Shown here: positions 46,590 through 58,301 of the stretch, one piece after another
Position numbering within the stretch: the stretch's first letter is position 1
Layout: every line of letters starts with the position of its first letter
Source of the DNA: Amaranthus tricolor
Lineage: Eukaryota > Streptophyta > Magnoliopsida > Caryophyllales > Amaranthaceae
NCBI RefSeq assembly: GCF_026212465.1
Contig: NC_080058.1
Location: 13,806,265 to 13,870,264 of the forward strand
Reading direction: 5' to 3'
DNA: 64,000 nt
The notes under the pieces: model-generated
What the model was told of the DNA's origin: nothing
Database searches by the model: none
What the model saw: the letters and a program-made list of their open reading frames with translations, nothing else
Program-made: the position numbers and the translations under genes

Positions 46590-46890
46590 CAGTAGCCGCA
46601 TTCACCCGAATGGACTTCTATTGCCTGAATGGGGTCCATTCGGTCGAATGGAAAGCCCTATTCGGTCGAATGGAAAGCCCTATTCGGTCGAATATCAAAT
46701 AAATTCCCATCAATCTTTGAAGCACATTCGCTTGAAATAAAGAACAATTCACCCGAATAGATGTTCATTTGCCCGAATGACACATTATTTGCCTTTTGCA
46801 GAAGATTTTCTGAACTTGATAAAAAAAAATTTCATTACATCATCCATTCGCCCGAGTGGAATAGCCATTCGCCCCAATGATTTTTCATTC
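46590..46890. repeat. Cluster of ATTCG-CGAAT palindromes upstream of the env-like frame
   Basis: CCATTCGGTCGAATGG, ATTCACCCGAATGG and ATTCGCCCGAGTGG-type palindromes occur at least eight times. The same palindromes form clusters inside both Athila LTRs (42950-43160 and 61140-61400). Confidence 0.85.
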
Positions 46891-47216
46891 GGTATTATCA
46901 GGCTTTCTCCCTCGTCTCGAACCTTTTGCCTTTCACTCCATGCCTTCATTTTTCTACTTCGATCTAAAGGATACTTCCACTCCCAAACCAAGCATGTTTG
47001 ACAATTTGTATTGAGTAAGAAAATCCAAAGGAAAACCGAGTTACCTCCCGTAAGTGCTTTGTTTAACGTCGTTTAGCTCGACTTAGTTGGGGCCATCAAT
47101 CAAAAATCAACACAAAACAAAACCCAAAACGAAGCTAGATGCTTCAAACTCAACAGAACTCAATAGAATGATGCCTTAAAGATCAGATATGCTTTTTAAA
47201 CCAAGGAATACACCCT

Positions 47217-48117
47217 TCATTCGACGTCAACATCAACTAACTTGATTTGCTCGACCATGTTGACCTCGTGAAGTCTGCTTTCATGGAAGAATTTTATCCG
47301 TTGCCCATTCACAATGAAACTACCCCCATGATGATCTTTCAGCTCCACTGTTCCATAAGGAAATACTTGTAGGATCTCGAACGGCCCAGACCACCTCGAT
47401 TTCAGCTTCCCGGGAATAAATTTGCTCTTGAATTGAAAAGTAGTACTTTGTCTCCTACATGGAACTCTTGCTTAAGGATCCGTTGGTCATGCCAACGCTT
47501 AGTGCGTTCCTTGTAGACGTGCATGTTGTGGAACACATCTAGCTTCAATTCTTCCAATTCACTTAATTGCTCAACTCGCTTCTCATAGGATAAGGCAGGG
47601 TCCAAATTGAGGGTTTGGATTGCCCACCAAGATCTACACTCTAGTTCCACTGGCAAATGGCAAGACTTCCCGTACAACAGCCGGAACGGGGTGGTTCCAA
47701 TTGGGGTTTTGTAGCATGTACGGGGTGCCCAAAGAGCATCATCTAACTTGAGAGACCAATCATTCCTGCTCGGGTTAACCACCATCTCTAGGATCTTCTT
47801 AATCTCCCTGTTGGCGATCTCTACCTGCCCTTGAGTTTGGGGATGGTAGGGCGCACCAACCTTGTGTACGACTCCGTACTTCTTCAAAAACTTTTTTAGC
47901 TCGTTCTTCGCGAAGTGGGAACCCCCCATCACTTATGACTATCTTGGGAACAAAAACTCTAGGGAAAATTATGCTTTTAAAAAGTTTCATAACTACCTTG
48001 TGATCATTTGTAGGCGAGGTAGTGCCCTCCACCCACTTAGATATATAATCTATCCCTACAAAAAGGTACCGGTTCCCATAAGACGATGTAAAGGGGCCCA
48101 TGAAGTCAATATCCCTA
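47217..48117 (-). pseudogene. Athila pol, integrase C-terminal part
   Basis: Begins abruptly at DIDFMGPFTSSYGNRYLFVG, with SKWVEGTTSPTND and VVISDGG-type blocks (here KIVISDGG) holding catalytic Asp residues. It continues through [19 protein letters not shown] and [14 protein letters not shown] to the C-terminal part ending near 47217. At least two frame changes occur (about 47925 and 47412). The sequence 5' of DIDFMGPF, that is all of protease, RT, RNase H and the integrase zinc finger, is missing and replaced by chromovirus sequence. Confidence 0.82.
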
Positions 48118-50796
48118 CAAAGCCTTGAATGGAGCCATCTGTATAGATGCCTGGTAACTGTTGTTGTAAGAAAATTCGACCAGGTCCAAATGTTCATCCC
48201 ACGACCCTTGCCATTCCATGGCAATAGCGCACAACTTATCTTCTAGTATCTGATTTGTCCGTTGTGTCCGCCCATCCGTCTGCGGATGGAAAGACGTACT
48301 ATAAAGCAATGTAATGCCCATTGTCTGTTGCAAGGTTTACCAAAATTGTGACAACCACCGTGTATCTCTGTCGACACAAAAGTACGGGGCACACCGTGAA
48401 ATCGCACGACATACTTAATGTAAGCTCGAGCTAATTGTTCCATCTCCCAACGACAGTTCATAGGAATGAAACGTGCAGATTTAGTCAAACGAACCACTAT
48501 GACCCATAACGCATCATTTCCTGCTTTCGTCCGAGGTAAACCCACAACAAAATCCTTAGAGATATCATCCCACTTCCGTACCGGTATCTCCAAATGTTGC
48601 AGTAAACCTCCTGGTCTTTTATGCTCACATTTAACCTTTTGACAAGTCAAACAGCGCGAGACATAATCCGAAATATCCTTCTTCATCCCAGACCCCCAAA
48701 ACATTAGCTTAAGGTCTTGATACATTTTATCACCACTCGGATGGACTGAAAATTTCGTACAATGCACTTCATCCAGGACACGTTCCTTCAAAGATTCCTC
48801 CCCCGTCGGTAAACACCATCGACCATTAAACCTCAAACTGCCATCTTCATGAACAAGGAATCCCTCCGCTGTTCCTTCCCGTGCTTGTTCCTTTAACTTC
48901 AACAGTTTCGGGTCTTTATCTTGGGAATTCAAAATTTCTTCAAACAACGAAGGTCGAATAGCCAAGGCATTCAAACATCCAGGTAATTCACCTTTACGTA
49001 CCACTTCCAAATTCAGTCTAGCAAAATCCCGATGCAACTCTTCTACTCCGTCCAAGGCAGACAACGAGTGATTAGACTTCCTACTCAATGCATCGGCCAC
49101 CAAATTCGCTCGTCCCTCATGATATATGAACTCCAGGTCATAATCTGTCATCAATTCTAACCACCAACGTTGTCGCATGTTTAAGTCCGGTTGGGTATAG
49201 AGATACTTCAGACTTTGATGATCAGTGTAAATCCTACATTTAACGCCATACAAGTAATGCCGCCATATCTTGAGAGCAAAAACTATAGCAGCTAACTCCA
49301 GATCATGGGTAGGGTAATTAACTTCATGTACTTTCAGTTGTCGTGATGCGTAAGCAATCACCTTACGGTCCTGCATCAGTACAAAACCCAACCCTTTCTT
49401 TGATGCGTCACTATAAACAGTATAATCCAACTTTGGGTCAGGTAAAGTAAGAACAGGGGTCGTAGCTAACCTTTCCTTCAAGGTCATGAAGGCCTGTTCA
49501 CACTCAACAGTTCACTCGAACTTCTTCTCTTTCTTCATCAACGAAGTCATAGGCCGAGCAATGCGTGAGAAATCCTTGACAAAACGATGGTAATACCCGG
49601 CTAAGCCTAGAAAACTCCGTACCTCGGTGACGTTCTTAGGTGACGACCAGCTTCGAACTGCCTCTACCTTCGCCAGATCGACCGAAATACCCTCCTTCGA
49701 AAAAAAATGACCCAAAAATGAGACCCTTTCCAACCAAAAGTCACACTTTGACAATTTCGCGCACAATTTATTTTCTCGCAGAGTTTGCAGGACTAAACGT
49801 AGATGTTTCTCATGGCCATCCCGGTCTTTCGAGTAGACCAGAATGTCATCAATAAAGACCACCATGAACTTACCCAAATACGCACTAAATACTTGATTCA
49901 TCAAACACATGAAAGCGGCTGGAGCATTTGTCAACCCAAAAGGCATCACGGTGAACTCATAATGTCCATAACGTTTTCTAAAAGCTGTCTTATATATATC
50001 CCCTTCAGCTATTCTTAGTTGGTGATAACCCGATCATAAATCAATTTTTGAAAAGCTCCCAGCTCCTCTCAATTGATCAAATAAATCGTCGATGCGGGGT
50101 AACGGGTACTAGTTTTTAATGGTCACCTTATTTAGTTCCCTATATTCAATACATAGTCTCAGACTTCCATCTTTCTTCCTTACAAAAAGAACTGGAGTCC
50201 CCCAATGGGAAACACTAGGTCAGATATAACCCTTGTCCAACAATTTCTCAAGGTGAGACTTTAATTCTTCCAATTCCTTCGGAGCCATGCGATAAGGGGC
50301 CTTAGAAATCGGTCCCGTCCCAGACACCAAGTCTATTGTGAAATCAATTTCCCGTTGAGGTGGCATGCCGGGAATTTCATCAGGGAAAACATCAAAAAAA
50401 TTCATTCACCACCGCAATATTCTTAGGATCCTCCTCCTTCTTCCCTACTTGGCTGGTATGACATAAGTACACAGGGTGTCCTTGCCTCATGAGTCTTTGC
50501 AATTTCCGATATCTAACCTTTTCTCCTCTTGGTCCTTCTAGTGTCACTCTCTGCTCCCTACATTTTATAGTGGCTTTATATTTTCTTAACCAGTCCATCC
50601 CTAAAATTACCACTAAGCCTTCCATATCTAACACATACAAGTCACTAGGAAAAATGACCTTCCCTATTCTTAAAGGCACTTCCTTATACAATCTATCACA
50701 ATTGTACAATCTTCCTGATGGAACAACCACTATATAAGAAGCTTTTTCAAATGTTCCTAAATTAAACTCCTTTACTCTTTGCATGAAAATGAACAT
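48118..50796 (-). pseudogene. Chromovirus pol (protease end, RT, RNase H, integrase), disrupted
   Basis: Protease C-terminal part at 50392-50796 (LGMDWLRKYKA). A frame change falls in a run of seven T near 50398. RT begins [12 protein letters not shown] and includes [13 protein letters not shown] and the catalytic FIDDILVYS (about 49845). RNase H has [13 protein letters not shown] and [10 protein letters not shown]. The integrase HHCC finger ends CLTCQKVK, and catalytic DFVVGLP is present. Stops include TGA at two places where Arg is usual (before PSVSHWG near 50217 and before SGYHQL near 50033) and TGA near 49512 where Trp is usual. One further frame change near 48375 breaks the second integrase Asp motif. 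The frame ends at the junction with Athila integrase. Confidence 0.87.
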
Positions 50797-52106
50797 GTTG
50801 CACCCGAGTCAAAAAGTACATTAACAGCTACAGAATGAATGGTGAACGTACCTGTAACTACATCCGTTGCTTGGTCAGCTTCTCTTGCACTGACCGCAGA
50901 TACCCGTCCACCAATCGGTTGTGCATTTACTCCTCCCACTTGATTACCCCCACGTTGCATACCTGACCCTTCGATTCGGTTTCCATCCACCTAGCATGGT
51001 CCCCCACTTAAAGGTCGCTGAAACCTCTGAGCAACATTTCTATGATTACTATTTCTGTAATGCAGATTGCCCTGCCTTCCGGAGTTATTTGAATTCTGCT
51101 GCCGGTGTTGCCCACCCGACTGTTGACTTCCACTCCCTTTCTTAACGTAGCATTCATACTCCTTATGTCCCCTTTTGTGACAAAAATTACATTCAACCAA
51201 ATTCCCATCACAATCCTTTCTCGGATGATTTCCCCTGCATTTGCTACAAAAATACTTCCTTTCATTGCCATCTCTGTCTAGTAATGGCTTAGCAGGCTTT
51301 CCGTCTCCCTTAAACCCAAAATTTGTACTAGACCTACTTCCCTGAAAATTCCCGAAAGTTCTAGCTTTCTTCTGATAAAAGTCCGACGAATTTCCTAATG
51401 TCTGGCCTACAACCTCTTTCCTTTTCTCAAGGACATTACTCTTCTCTTTTTCTTTCTCCTTCCTCAGAATATTTCCTATTTGAGATGCATGCTTGTACAT
51501 CTGTTCCAGGGTGTTATAGTGATCGCTCCCAATATGTTTTTGAATATCATATGACAATCCTAGTTCAAATCGCTGCATCTTTTTCTCCTCAGTGGGAACA
51601 TCATCAGGACAGTACTGAATATATTCCACAAACTTTCGGTAATATTCATCAACAGTCATGTCTCCCATCTCCAAACGAGCGAACTCGTTTGACTTATCTT
51701 TTCTCACGTGCAAAGGGTAGAATTTCTCTCGCATAACCCTTTTAAACAAATCCCAATTAAGGACTCCATCAGCTTGTTCTAGTAACTCAGATCTACTGTT
51801 TTCCCACCAATAGTCGGCCTCACCAACAAAATAAAACGCAGCCTGGTTGACCTTCAGTTCCTATGGGCATTCAACCACATCAAAAAGTTTGTCAAAATCC
51901 CTTAACCAGAGCTCGAGTTTCGATGGTTCCCCCTTACGATTGAAAGTCGAGGGTTTGCTCTAACTAATCCTTTTACTCATATCAGAGGCTAATTCCGACA
52001 CAGATCTCTCTCGTGGAGTGCCAACATCCGCAAGAGCTCTTACTAAACTCCTAAGTGTACAGTTAGCACTGCTTCTAGACAGTCTTTTCCTAGAAATCGG
52101 AGGCAT
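50772..52106 (-). pseudogene. Chromovirus gag with protease N-terminus, disrupted
   Basis: Opens with MPPISRKRLSRSS at 52106. Capsid-type blocks WWENSRSELL and KREFYP-like MREKFYPLHVRKDKSNEF precede two zinc knuckles, CSKCRGNHPRKDC and CNFCHKRGHKEYEC. Gag is in one frame with the start of protease, whose active site LFDSGATCSF lies at about 50810. In-frame stops occur near 51960 and 51860 and as TAG at 50991. A frame change follows the protease motif near 50790. Confidence 0.85.
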
Positions 52107-52151
52107 CTTCTGCAAGCGAAACAAAAGGTACTAAGAAGAGAAGTAAAACAT

Positions 52152-52874
52152 TTAACGCGAAGCATCCCAAAAGTCAGTACGCTCATCATAACTTGCTATG
52201 TCGAAATCCTCATCATCAGCATCTTCTCCAGAATCAGAACCGGAACCTAAAGATGTTCCTTCAAATTCACTGTCAAAACCCTTAGGGTAGTTTGTTGGTG
52301 CTTCTTCCACTTCCTCCTCGGAGTCCTCCTCCTCTGACCACCTCCTGACAAATTCATTCCCATAACCATAAAGATTATAATGCGACCCCTAATTCTCTTC
52401 CTCATTTTCACTGGGAATCTCCATATATGTAGGTGTTTCCCGCTTAGGCTCCCACATCTCAATATCACTATCCACCTGGACCTCGGGTTCTACTCGTGGC
52501 AGATCGGGTAAGATCCGTTCCTCCATTGGTTTCACCGCTAGTTCAGGTTCATACCCTAAGTTGAGTTCTCCCTCTTCTATGGGTTCTTCCTCTTCTAAGG
52601 GTTCTTCTCGATGATTATCCCTACTAGGCTCCCCCTGTGTAAGTCCTACACCCTTCCTAGTCTTGGATATATGATACAACCTATTTAGGTCCAACTCTAA
52701 GTCGTTACATACCCTTTCGGCCTATGTTTTAACCATTATCATCCTTTCCCTATAATCCCGGATACATTCACCATCCCTTATTCTCCAAATATCATCATTA
52801 GAGACTTCTCTTCAGACAGTCTCTAGGTTAAACATTGGTGTTTCCCTAGAGTCACTGGGGGTGAGCGAGTCCAT
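52152..52874 (-). pseudogene. Acidic ORF upstream of chromovirus gag, unrecognised
   Basis: A frame of 240 codons from ATG 52874 to TAA at 52152, interrupted by three stops (near 52817, 52725 and 52391) but otherwise in register. The product is very acidic, with EEPLEEEEPIEEGELNLG, DSEEEVEEAP-like and DSGEDADDEDFD stretches. It lies between the primer-binding site and gag, ending 46 bp before the gag start. I do not recognise it. It is not the usual gag start of this family. Confidence 0.55.
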
Positions 52875-53045
52875 AGGTGTTTTTCCCTATTCGTATTTCC
52901 AAATTCTACACGAAAGAACAAAAATAAAACATTACTTATCACCTAACAATATACAACACAAACACATATAAAAAATTTACGCCCTAAGGACTACTTCCCA
53001 ACTCTCTACTAAGGTTGTTTATTCCTTTATCATCTGAGGAACGTT

Positions 53046-53058
53046 GACTCTGATACCA
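53046..53058 (-). other. Chromovirus primer-binding site (initiator tRNA-Met)
   Basis: TGGTATCAGAGTC on the minus strand, 2 bp after the LTR end. This is the standard iMet primer site of plant retrotransposons. Confidence 0.9.
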
Positions 53059-53060
53059 AT

Positions 53061-54548
53061 TGTAACGGTCCGGTTTAAGTGACCCGGAAATCCATATGAA
53101 AATACAAATTCCGGTTCACCTTTTTGGACTTCAGAGAAGACTTTTCTCTAGGACCGTCAACGTTCCGTCAATAAAGAAATATAGATAAAACAAAAACAGT
53201 ACCAGCGTGAAAAATAATAAGTCAGCGGAAGTTCTAACGTACAACTTGAGAGCCTAAAGGAGAGCTTAAAGGCCTCTAAACCAACTAATTGAAGTAGCGG
53301 AAGCGAAAAGAAAAACTACTCTTTCTCCTGGTACATAAATACAGAGTTTCATTCTACTCATAATCTAATACAAAAGATAATAGCATAGTCTTGATGATTA
53401 CAGTATCTAAGTCAAGACCTCACTCCAGATCCCACCTGCAATCAGCCTACTAGTCGTCGTAAGACAACAAACAGTAGGTTTCAAAGAAACAATTCAATAC
53501 ACGTCAGAGACTTCATACAAATATCAACCAGGTTGAAAAACAAGCAATGTGTTCATCCTAGCATGCATAGGCTCTAATACATTCATAATTCCGATAATTC
53601 CAACTTGTAACGTTGCCCGTCCTGTTCGGGTCGTTCAAGTATAATCATTCATTATTAGATAATTTCTAACTTGAAACGTTGCCCGTCCTGTTCGGGTTGT
53701 TCAAGTATAAAACCAATCCATTTGGTGGAATACACTTGGGAGAGCTAATCCCAAGGCAACCACCGACCTAAGACGTTGCCCGTCCTGTTCGGGTCGCCAA
53801 AGGCTAAAGTATGCATACCCCCATGGTGACCATAATGATCCAAAACTGCCATGGGAACAATAATTATAATAATCCAAACCAATCGTTGACCCCTTTGGGT
53901 AACATAACCAAACGTCAACCCCTTTGGGTGACAAGCACATAAATTCAATTTTCAATTAATTATTTCATATTATTTGAGGTGTCTAATCCTTATGTGATTT
54001 ACAATGCCTCGATTAGAAATGAAACAACACTACTTGCACAACCACATAAACAGTATGGTCTAAGCGTGTACCTTTAAGCACTGCAACCAAACAACGTTTA
54101 AGCACGATAAGAATTTCGCCCTCTTATGAATCGAGGTCCTAAATAACACACACACACAAAACGGTCACGTATTAGAACGTGTTTATATTTAATCCACTCC
54201 ATACTACTAAGATATTACTAAGACTTGATAATTTTAAATGTTTTCATCCAATTTCCAATTATTCCAAATTTAATTTCTGACCAGAAACTTTATTGGCCAT
54301 TTCGGATAGTTTAGAAAATTCAAATGAAAAATCCAACTTCACCACTGCGTCTAGAATACATCAATTACCTTGGGTACTAAATTTTATAATTTCTAACATC
54401 CAATTACTATTTTTAATTATTTCAAGCGTTTAACGAGTTTTTTAACGCATCGGATACACAAACCAATAACAGAACACGACTAACGTTTCCGGATCGACAC
54501 CTTTACCGGGACAGAACAGCTGCTGCCCGAATATTTTTTTATCATTAA

Positions 54549-54616
<68 letters not shown>

Positions 54617-55713
54617 AATTATTCAAATGATTTAACTTTTAAATCCCATGACCAAAATACATCTAACAAGATCACATTCACAAAATCTTTCAAGAAACTT
54701 AAAATTTCATAAATTATGATAATTAAATTAAATACTTAATTCTCTTGACAAACTAAAATTTTGTAGAGAATGGTAAAACCCAAATCACCCTTTTAAATCA
54801 AAACGTATATGTATAAACACAATCCTTCAAGCAAATCAAATTTTGCTAAAGGATTTATAATCTCTTGAATAACTACACTACTTGGTTTATACCATTTAAA
54901 TTTCATCTAACAATTGAAATTTTTTTAGAGAAAAGTAAACCATAAAATTTATTTAAATATTAATATAACTTTAATTCTTAATTCTTATAACAAGTTTAAA
55001 TTTAATTAAAGAATATTGATCAAGAAGTTCTTTTCTTAATCTTTTTAACAAATTAAAGTTTATTAAAGGATTATTACAGAAAATTTTCATATATAAAAGA
55101 AAAATATTCAACCCTCTTATAAGTCATTGGATATCATCATACATAAAATATAATTCTTTTTAGAAATCTTTGTATATAAAATCTATAATTAACAATTCAA
55201 TTAAACTTACCCTTTGATCAAAAGATTGGATTGAACAACAAGAATTTTTTTTTCCTTTTGAATGTGCCGAATTCAAGGAGCAAAAAGGGAGAAAGAATTT
55301 CTGAATTTTTTTGTTTACTTGAAGTTTTGAAATGGTGAGGAAAATCAAAGGAGTTTAAGGGTTAATAGGCACTTAAGATAATGGCCATAATTGTGCCATA
55401 ATACATAATTATGAGAGGAGTTACAAGACTCCTCCCATGCCTCCACCAACTGGCCACCCCCTCAATTTCCCCTAATTATTATTATTATTTTTTTAAAAAA
55501 AATTAATTAATTAATTAAGTAATTATTATGATATTGTTAAAACAGAAAAGAAACATTACGCGATGACATCGTACGTGATAAAACTCGTTACCGTTAAAAT
55601 TTAATTACTTTATTCTTATAATTATATATGTAAAATAATATAATTTAATAATCTTATTTATTTTTATCGTATTATATTTTCTTTTTAAACCCGATAAATC
55701 ATGGGGTGTTACA
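53061..55713 (-). repeat. Chromovirus 5' LTR
   Basis: 2653 bp, beginning TGTAACACCCC and ending CCGTTACA on the minus strand. It contains three copies of GTTGCCCGTCCTGTTCGGG (about 53613-53800) and an (ATT)n tract of about 66 bp at 54546-54611. About 2.6 kb of similarity to 55737-58301. Confidence 0.9.
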
Positions 55714-55736
55714 ACCTTGCTCCTCTTCTTTCTCAG

Positions 55737-57070
55737 TGTAAAGGCCCGACTTAAGTGTCCCGGAAAATCATATGAAAACATGATCCCGGTTCACATAGCG
55801 GACACTATAGAAACATCTTCTCTAGGATCGTCAACGTTCCATCGATAAAGGAGTATGAATAAACAGAAACAAACATACGATGGTAGCAAACCTACGAAAA
55901 ATACTATCTTACATCTCGAGAGCCTATTGACCTCTAAATAGAGTTAAGCAAAAAATAACGAAATGAGAACGAAACTGAACTAAAATTTTGTTACATAATT
56001 GAAATTTCTACTACTCATTATTTTATTATATAAGAAAATGTTGTCTTGATGATAACGGGTCCTAAGTTGAGCCCTCACTCCAGTCCCCATCTACAATCAA
56101 CCTGCTAGTCGTCATATGACAGCAAGTAGCAAGTTCCAAAGAACAATTCCAACACATCGAGACTACATACAATTGTCAAATAGGTTGAATACAAGCAATG
56201 TGTTCATCCTAGCATGCAAAGGCTCTAATACATTCATTACTAGATATCCCAACTTGTAACGTAGCCCGTCCTGTCTGGGTCGTTCAATAAAAAAAATCCA
56301 ATCCTTTTGAAGGAATACACTTGGGAGAGCAAATCCCAAGGCAACCACCGACCTAAGACGTTGCTCGTCCTATGCAGGTCGTCAGAGGTAAAGTATGCAT
56401 ACCCTCATGGTGACTTTGTAATGATCAAAAACTGCCATAGGAACAATAATTGTAATAATCCAAACCAAAACGTTAACCCCTTTGGGTAACAAACACATAA
56501 ATCCTCAACTTCCAAGTAACTTCTTTCATTATTTGAGATGTCTAATCAATATGTGATTTACAATGCCTCGATTAGAAATGAATCAACACTACTTGCATAA
56601 TCACATAAACAGTATGGTCTAAGCGTGTACCTTCAAGCGCTGCAAACAAACGATGTTCAAGCACGACAGAAATTTCACACACACAAAACGATCATGTATT
56701 AGAACGTGTTTACACATTTAATCCACTTCATACTACTAAGATATTACTAAGACTTGATAATTTTAAATGTTTTCATCCAATTTCCAGTAGTTCCAAACTT
56801 TAAATTTTAACCAGAAACATAAATGGCCATTTTGGACAGTTTAGAAAATTCAAATGAAAAATCCGACTTCACCACTGCATCCGGAACACATCAATTACCT
56901 TGGGTACCAAATTTCATAATTTCTAACATCCAATTACTATTTTTAATTATTTTAAGCGTTGAACAAGTTTTTAACACATCGGGTACATAAAACAACAACG
57001 AAACACGCCCAACATTTTCAGATCGGGCGCCAATGCCGAGGCAGCAGCTGCTGTCCGAAAATTCCTATTA

Positions 57071-57111
<41 letters not shown>

Positions 57112-58301
57112 TTTTTTTATATATATAAATTATTCAAATTATTAAGCCCTTTTAATCTCATGACCAAAATAAATCTAACAAGACCAAATTCACAACTATT
57201 AAGATAAAACAAACAAGACAAGTTTTTTTATCACACAAGCACTTGATATTTCCACACATATATTAATACAAAAAACCCCATCATCAAGGCATAAAAGCCT
57301 TCAAATTAAAAAAAACAAAAGCATGCCCATCCACAAGATCTTTCAAGAAAATTTAAAATTTCATAAATTGTGATAATTAAATTAAATACTTAATTCTCTT
57401 AACAAATTAAAATTTTGTAGAGAATCATAAAACCAAATCACCCTTTTGAATCAAGACCTATGTATAAACACAATCCCTCAAGCAAATCAAATTTTGCTAA
57501 AGGTTTTATAACTCTTGAATGACTACATTACTTGATGCATATCATTTAAATTTCTTCTAACAAATTAAAATTTAGTTAGAGAAATGTAGATCGTAAAAGA
57601 AATTTATTTAAATATCAATATAAACTTTATTCTTATAACAAATTTAAACTTTGTTAAAGAATATAAATCAATAGACTTAATCCTTTGATCAAAAGATTGG
57701 ATGGAACAACAAAAACAAATAAATTTCATCATAGAAAATTTTATAAATAAAATTTATAAATAACAACCCAACTTTATAAATAGAATCTTCATTTTAATCT
57801 CACTTACCCTTTGATTAAAAGGTTGGATTGAACACCCACTCAAACAACAAAAGAACCTTAAATTTTTTATTTTTTATTTTTTTAGTGTAGCCGAATGAAG
57901 GAGCAAGAAGAGAAAATTTTTCTGATTTTTTTCTCACCTGCAAATGATAGGAATGATGAAAGAATTTGAATAAAAAGGCAATTAAAAGAAAATCAATTAA
58001 TTGTGTCATAACGCACACTTATGAGAAGAGTTACAAAACTCCTCCCTTACTCCCTCCAACAGGTCACCCTTCCCCATTCCCACTAATTTTTATTCATTTT
58101 TTTTATTTTTTTTATTATTATATATATATTTTTTAAAACAGAAAAGAAACGCTACGTGATAACAACGTACGTGGTAAAACACGTTACTGTTAAAACTTAA
58201 CTTACTTTATTTCTTATAATTATCTACGTAAAATAATTTAATTTAACAATATCTATTTATTTAGTTTATTTTTAAAACTCGATAAAATACGGGGTGTTAC
58301 A
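55737..58301 (-). mobile_element. Solo LTR of the same chromovirus family, inserted in Athila
   Basis: 2565 bp, TGTAACACCCC...CTTTACA on the minus strand, flanked by CTCAG (55732-55736) and CTCAA (58302-58306), a 5-bp duplication with one mismatch. Athila coding sequence continues in frame on the two sides if one target copy is discounted, which confirms the insertion site. It has the same internal order as the neighbouring LTR but a shorter (ATT)n at about 57070-57115 and more diverged GTTGCCCGTCC-type repeats. Confidence 0.85.

Larger units (their letters stand above)
48118..55713 (-). mobile_element. Ty3/gypsy chromovirus (Tekay/Del-like), 3'-truncated
   Basis: Minus-strand element inserted in Athila: 5' LTR at 53061-55713, an initiator-Met primer-binding site, an unusual acidic upstream frame, gag, protease, RT, RNase H and integrase. 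It stops within integrase at AFSY-type block NNSYQASIQMAPFKAL. The integrase tail, any chromodomain and the 3' LTR are gone, so no second LTR or target duplication can be seen for this copy. Domain order with integrase after RNase H and the Met primer fit chromoviruses. Numerous stops are present. Confidence 0.85.
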
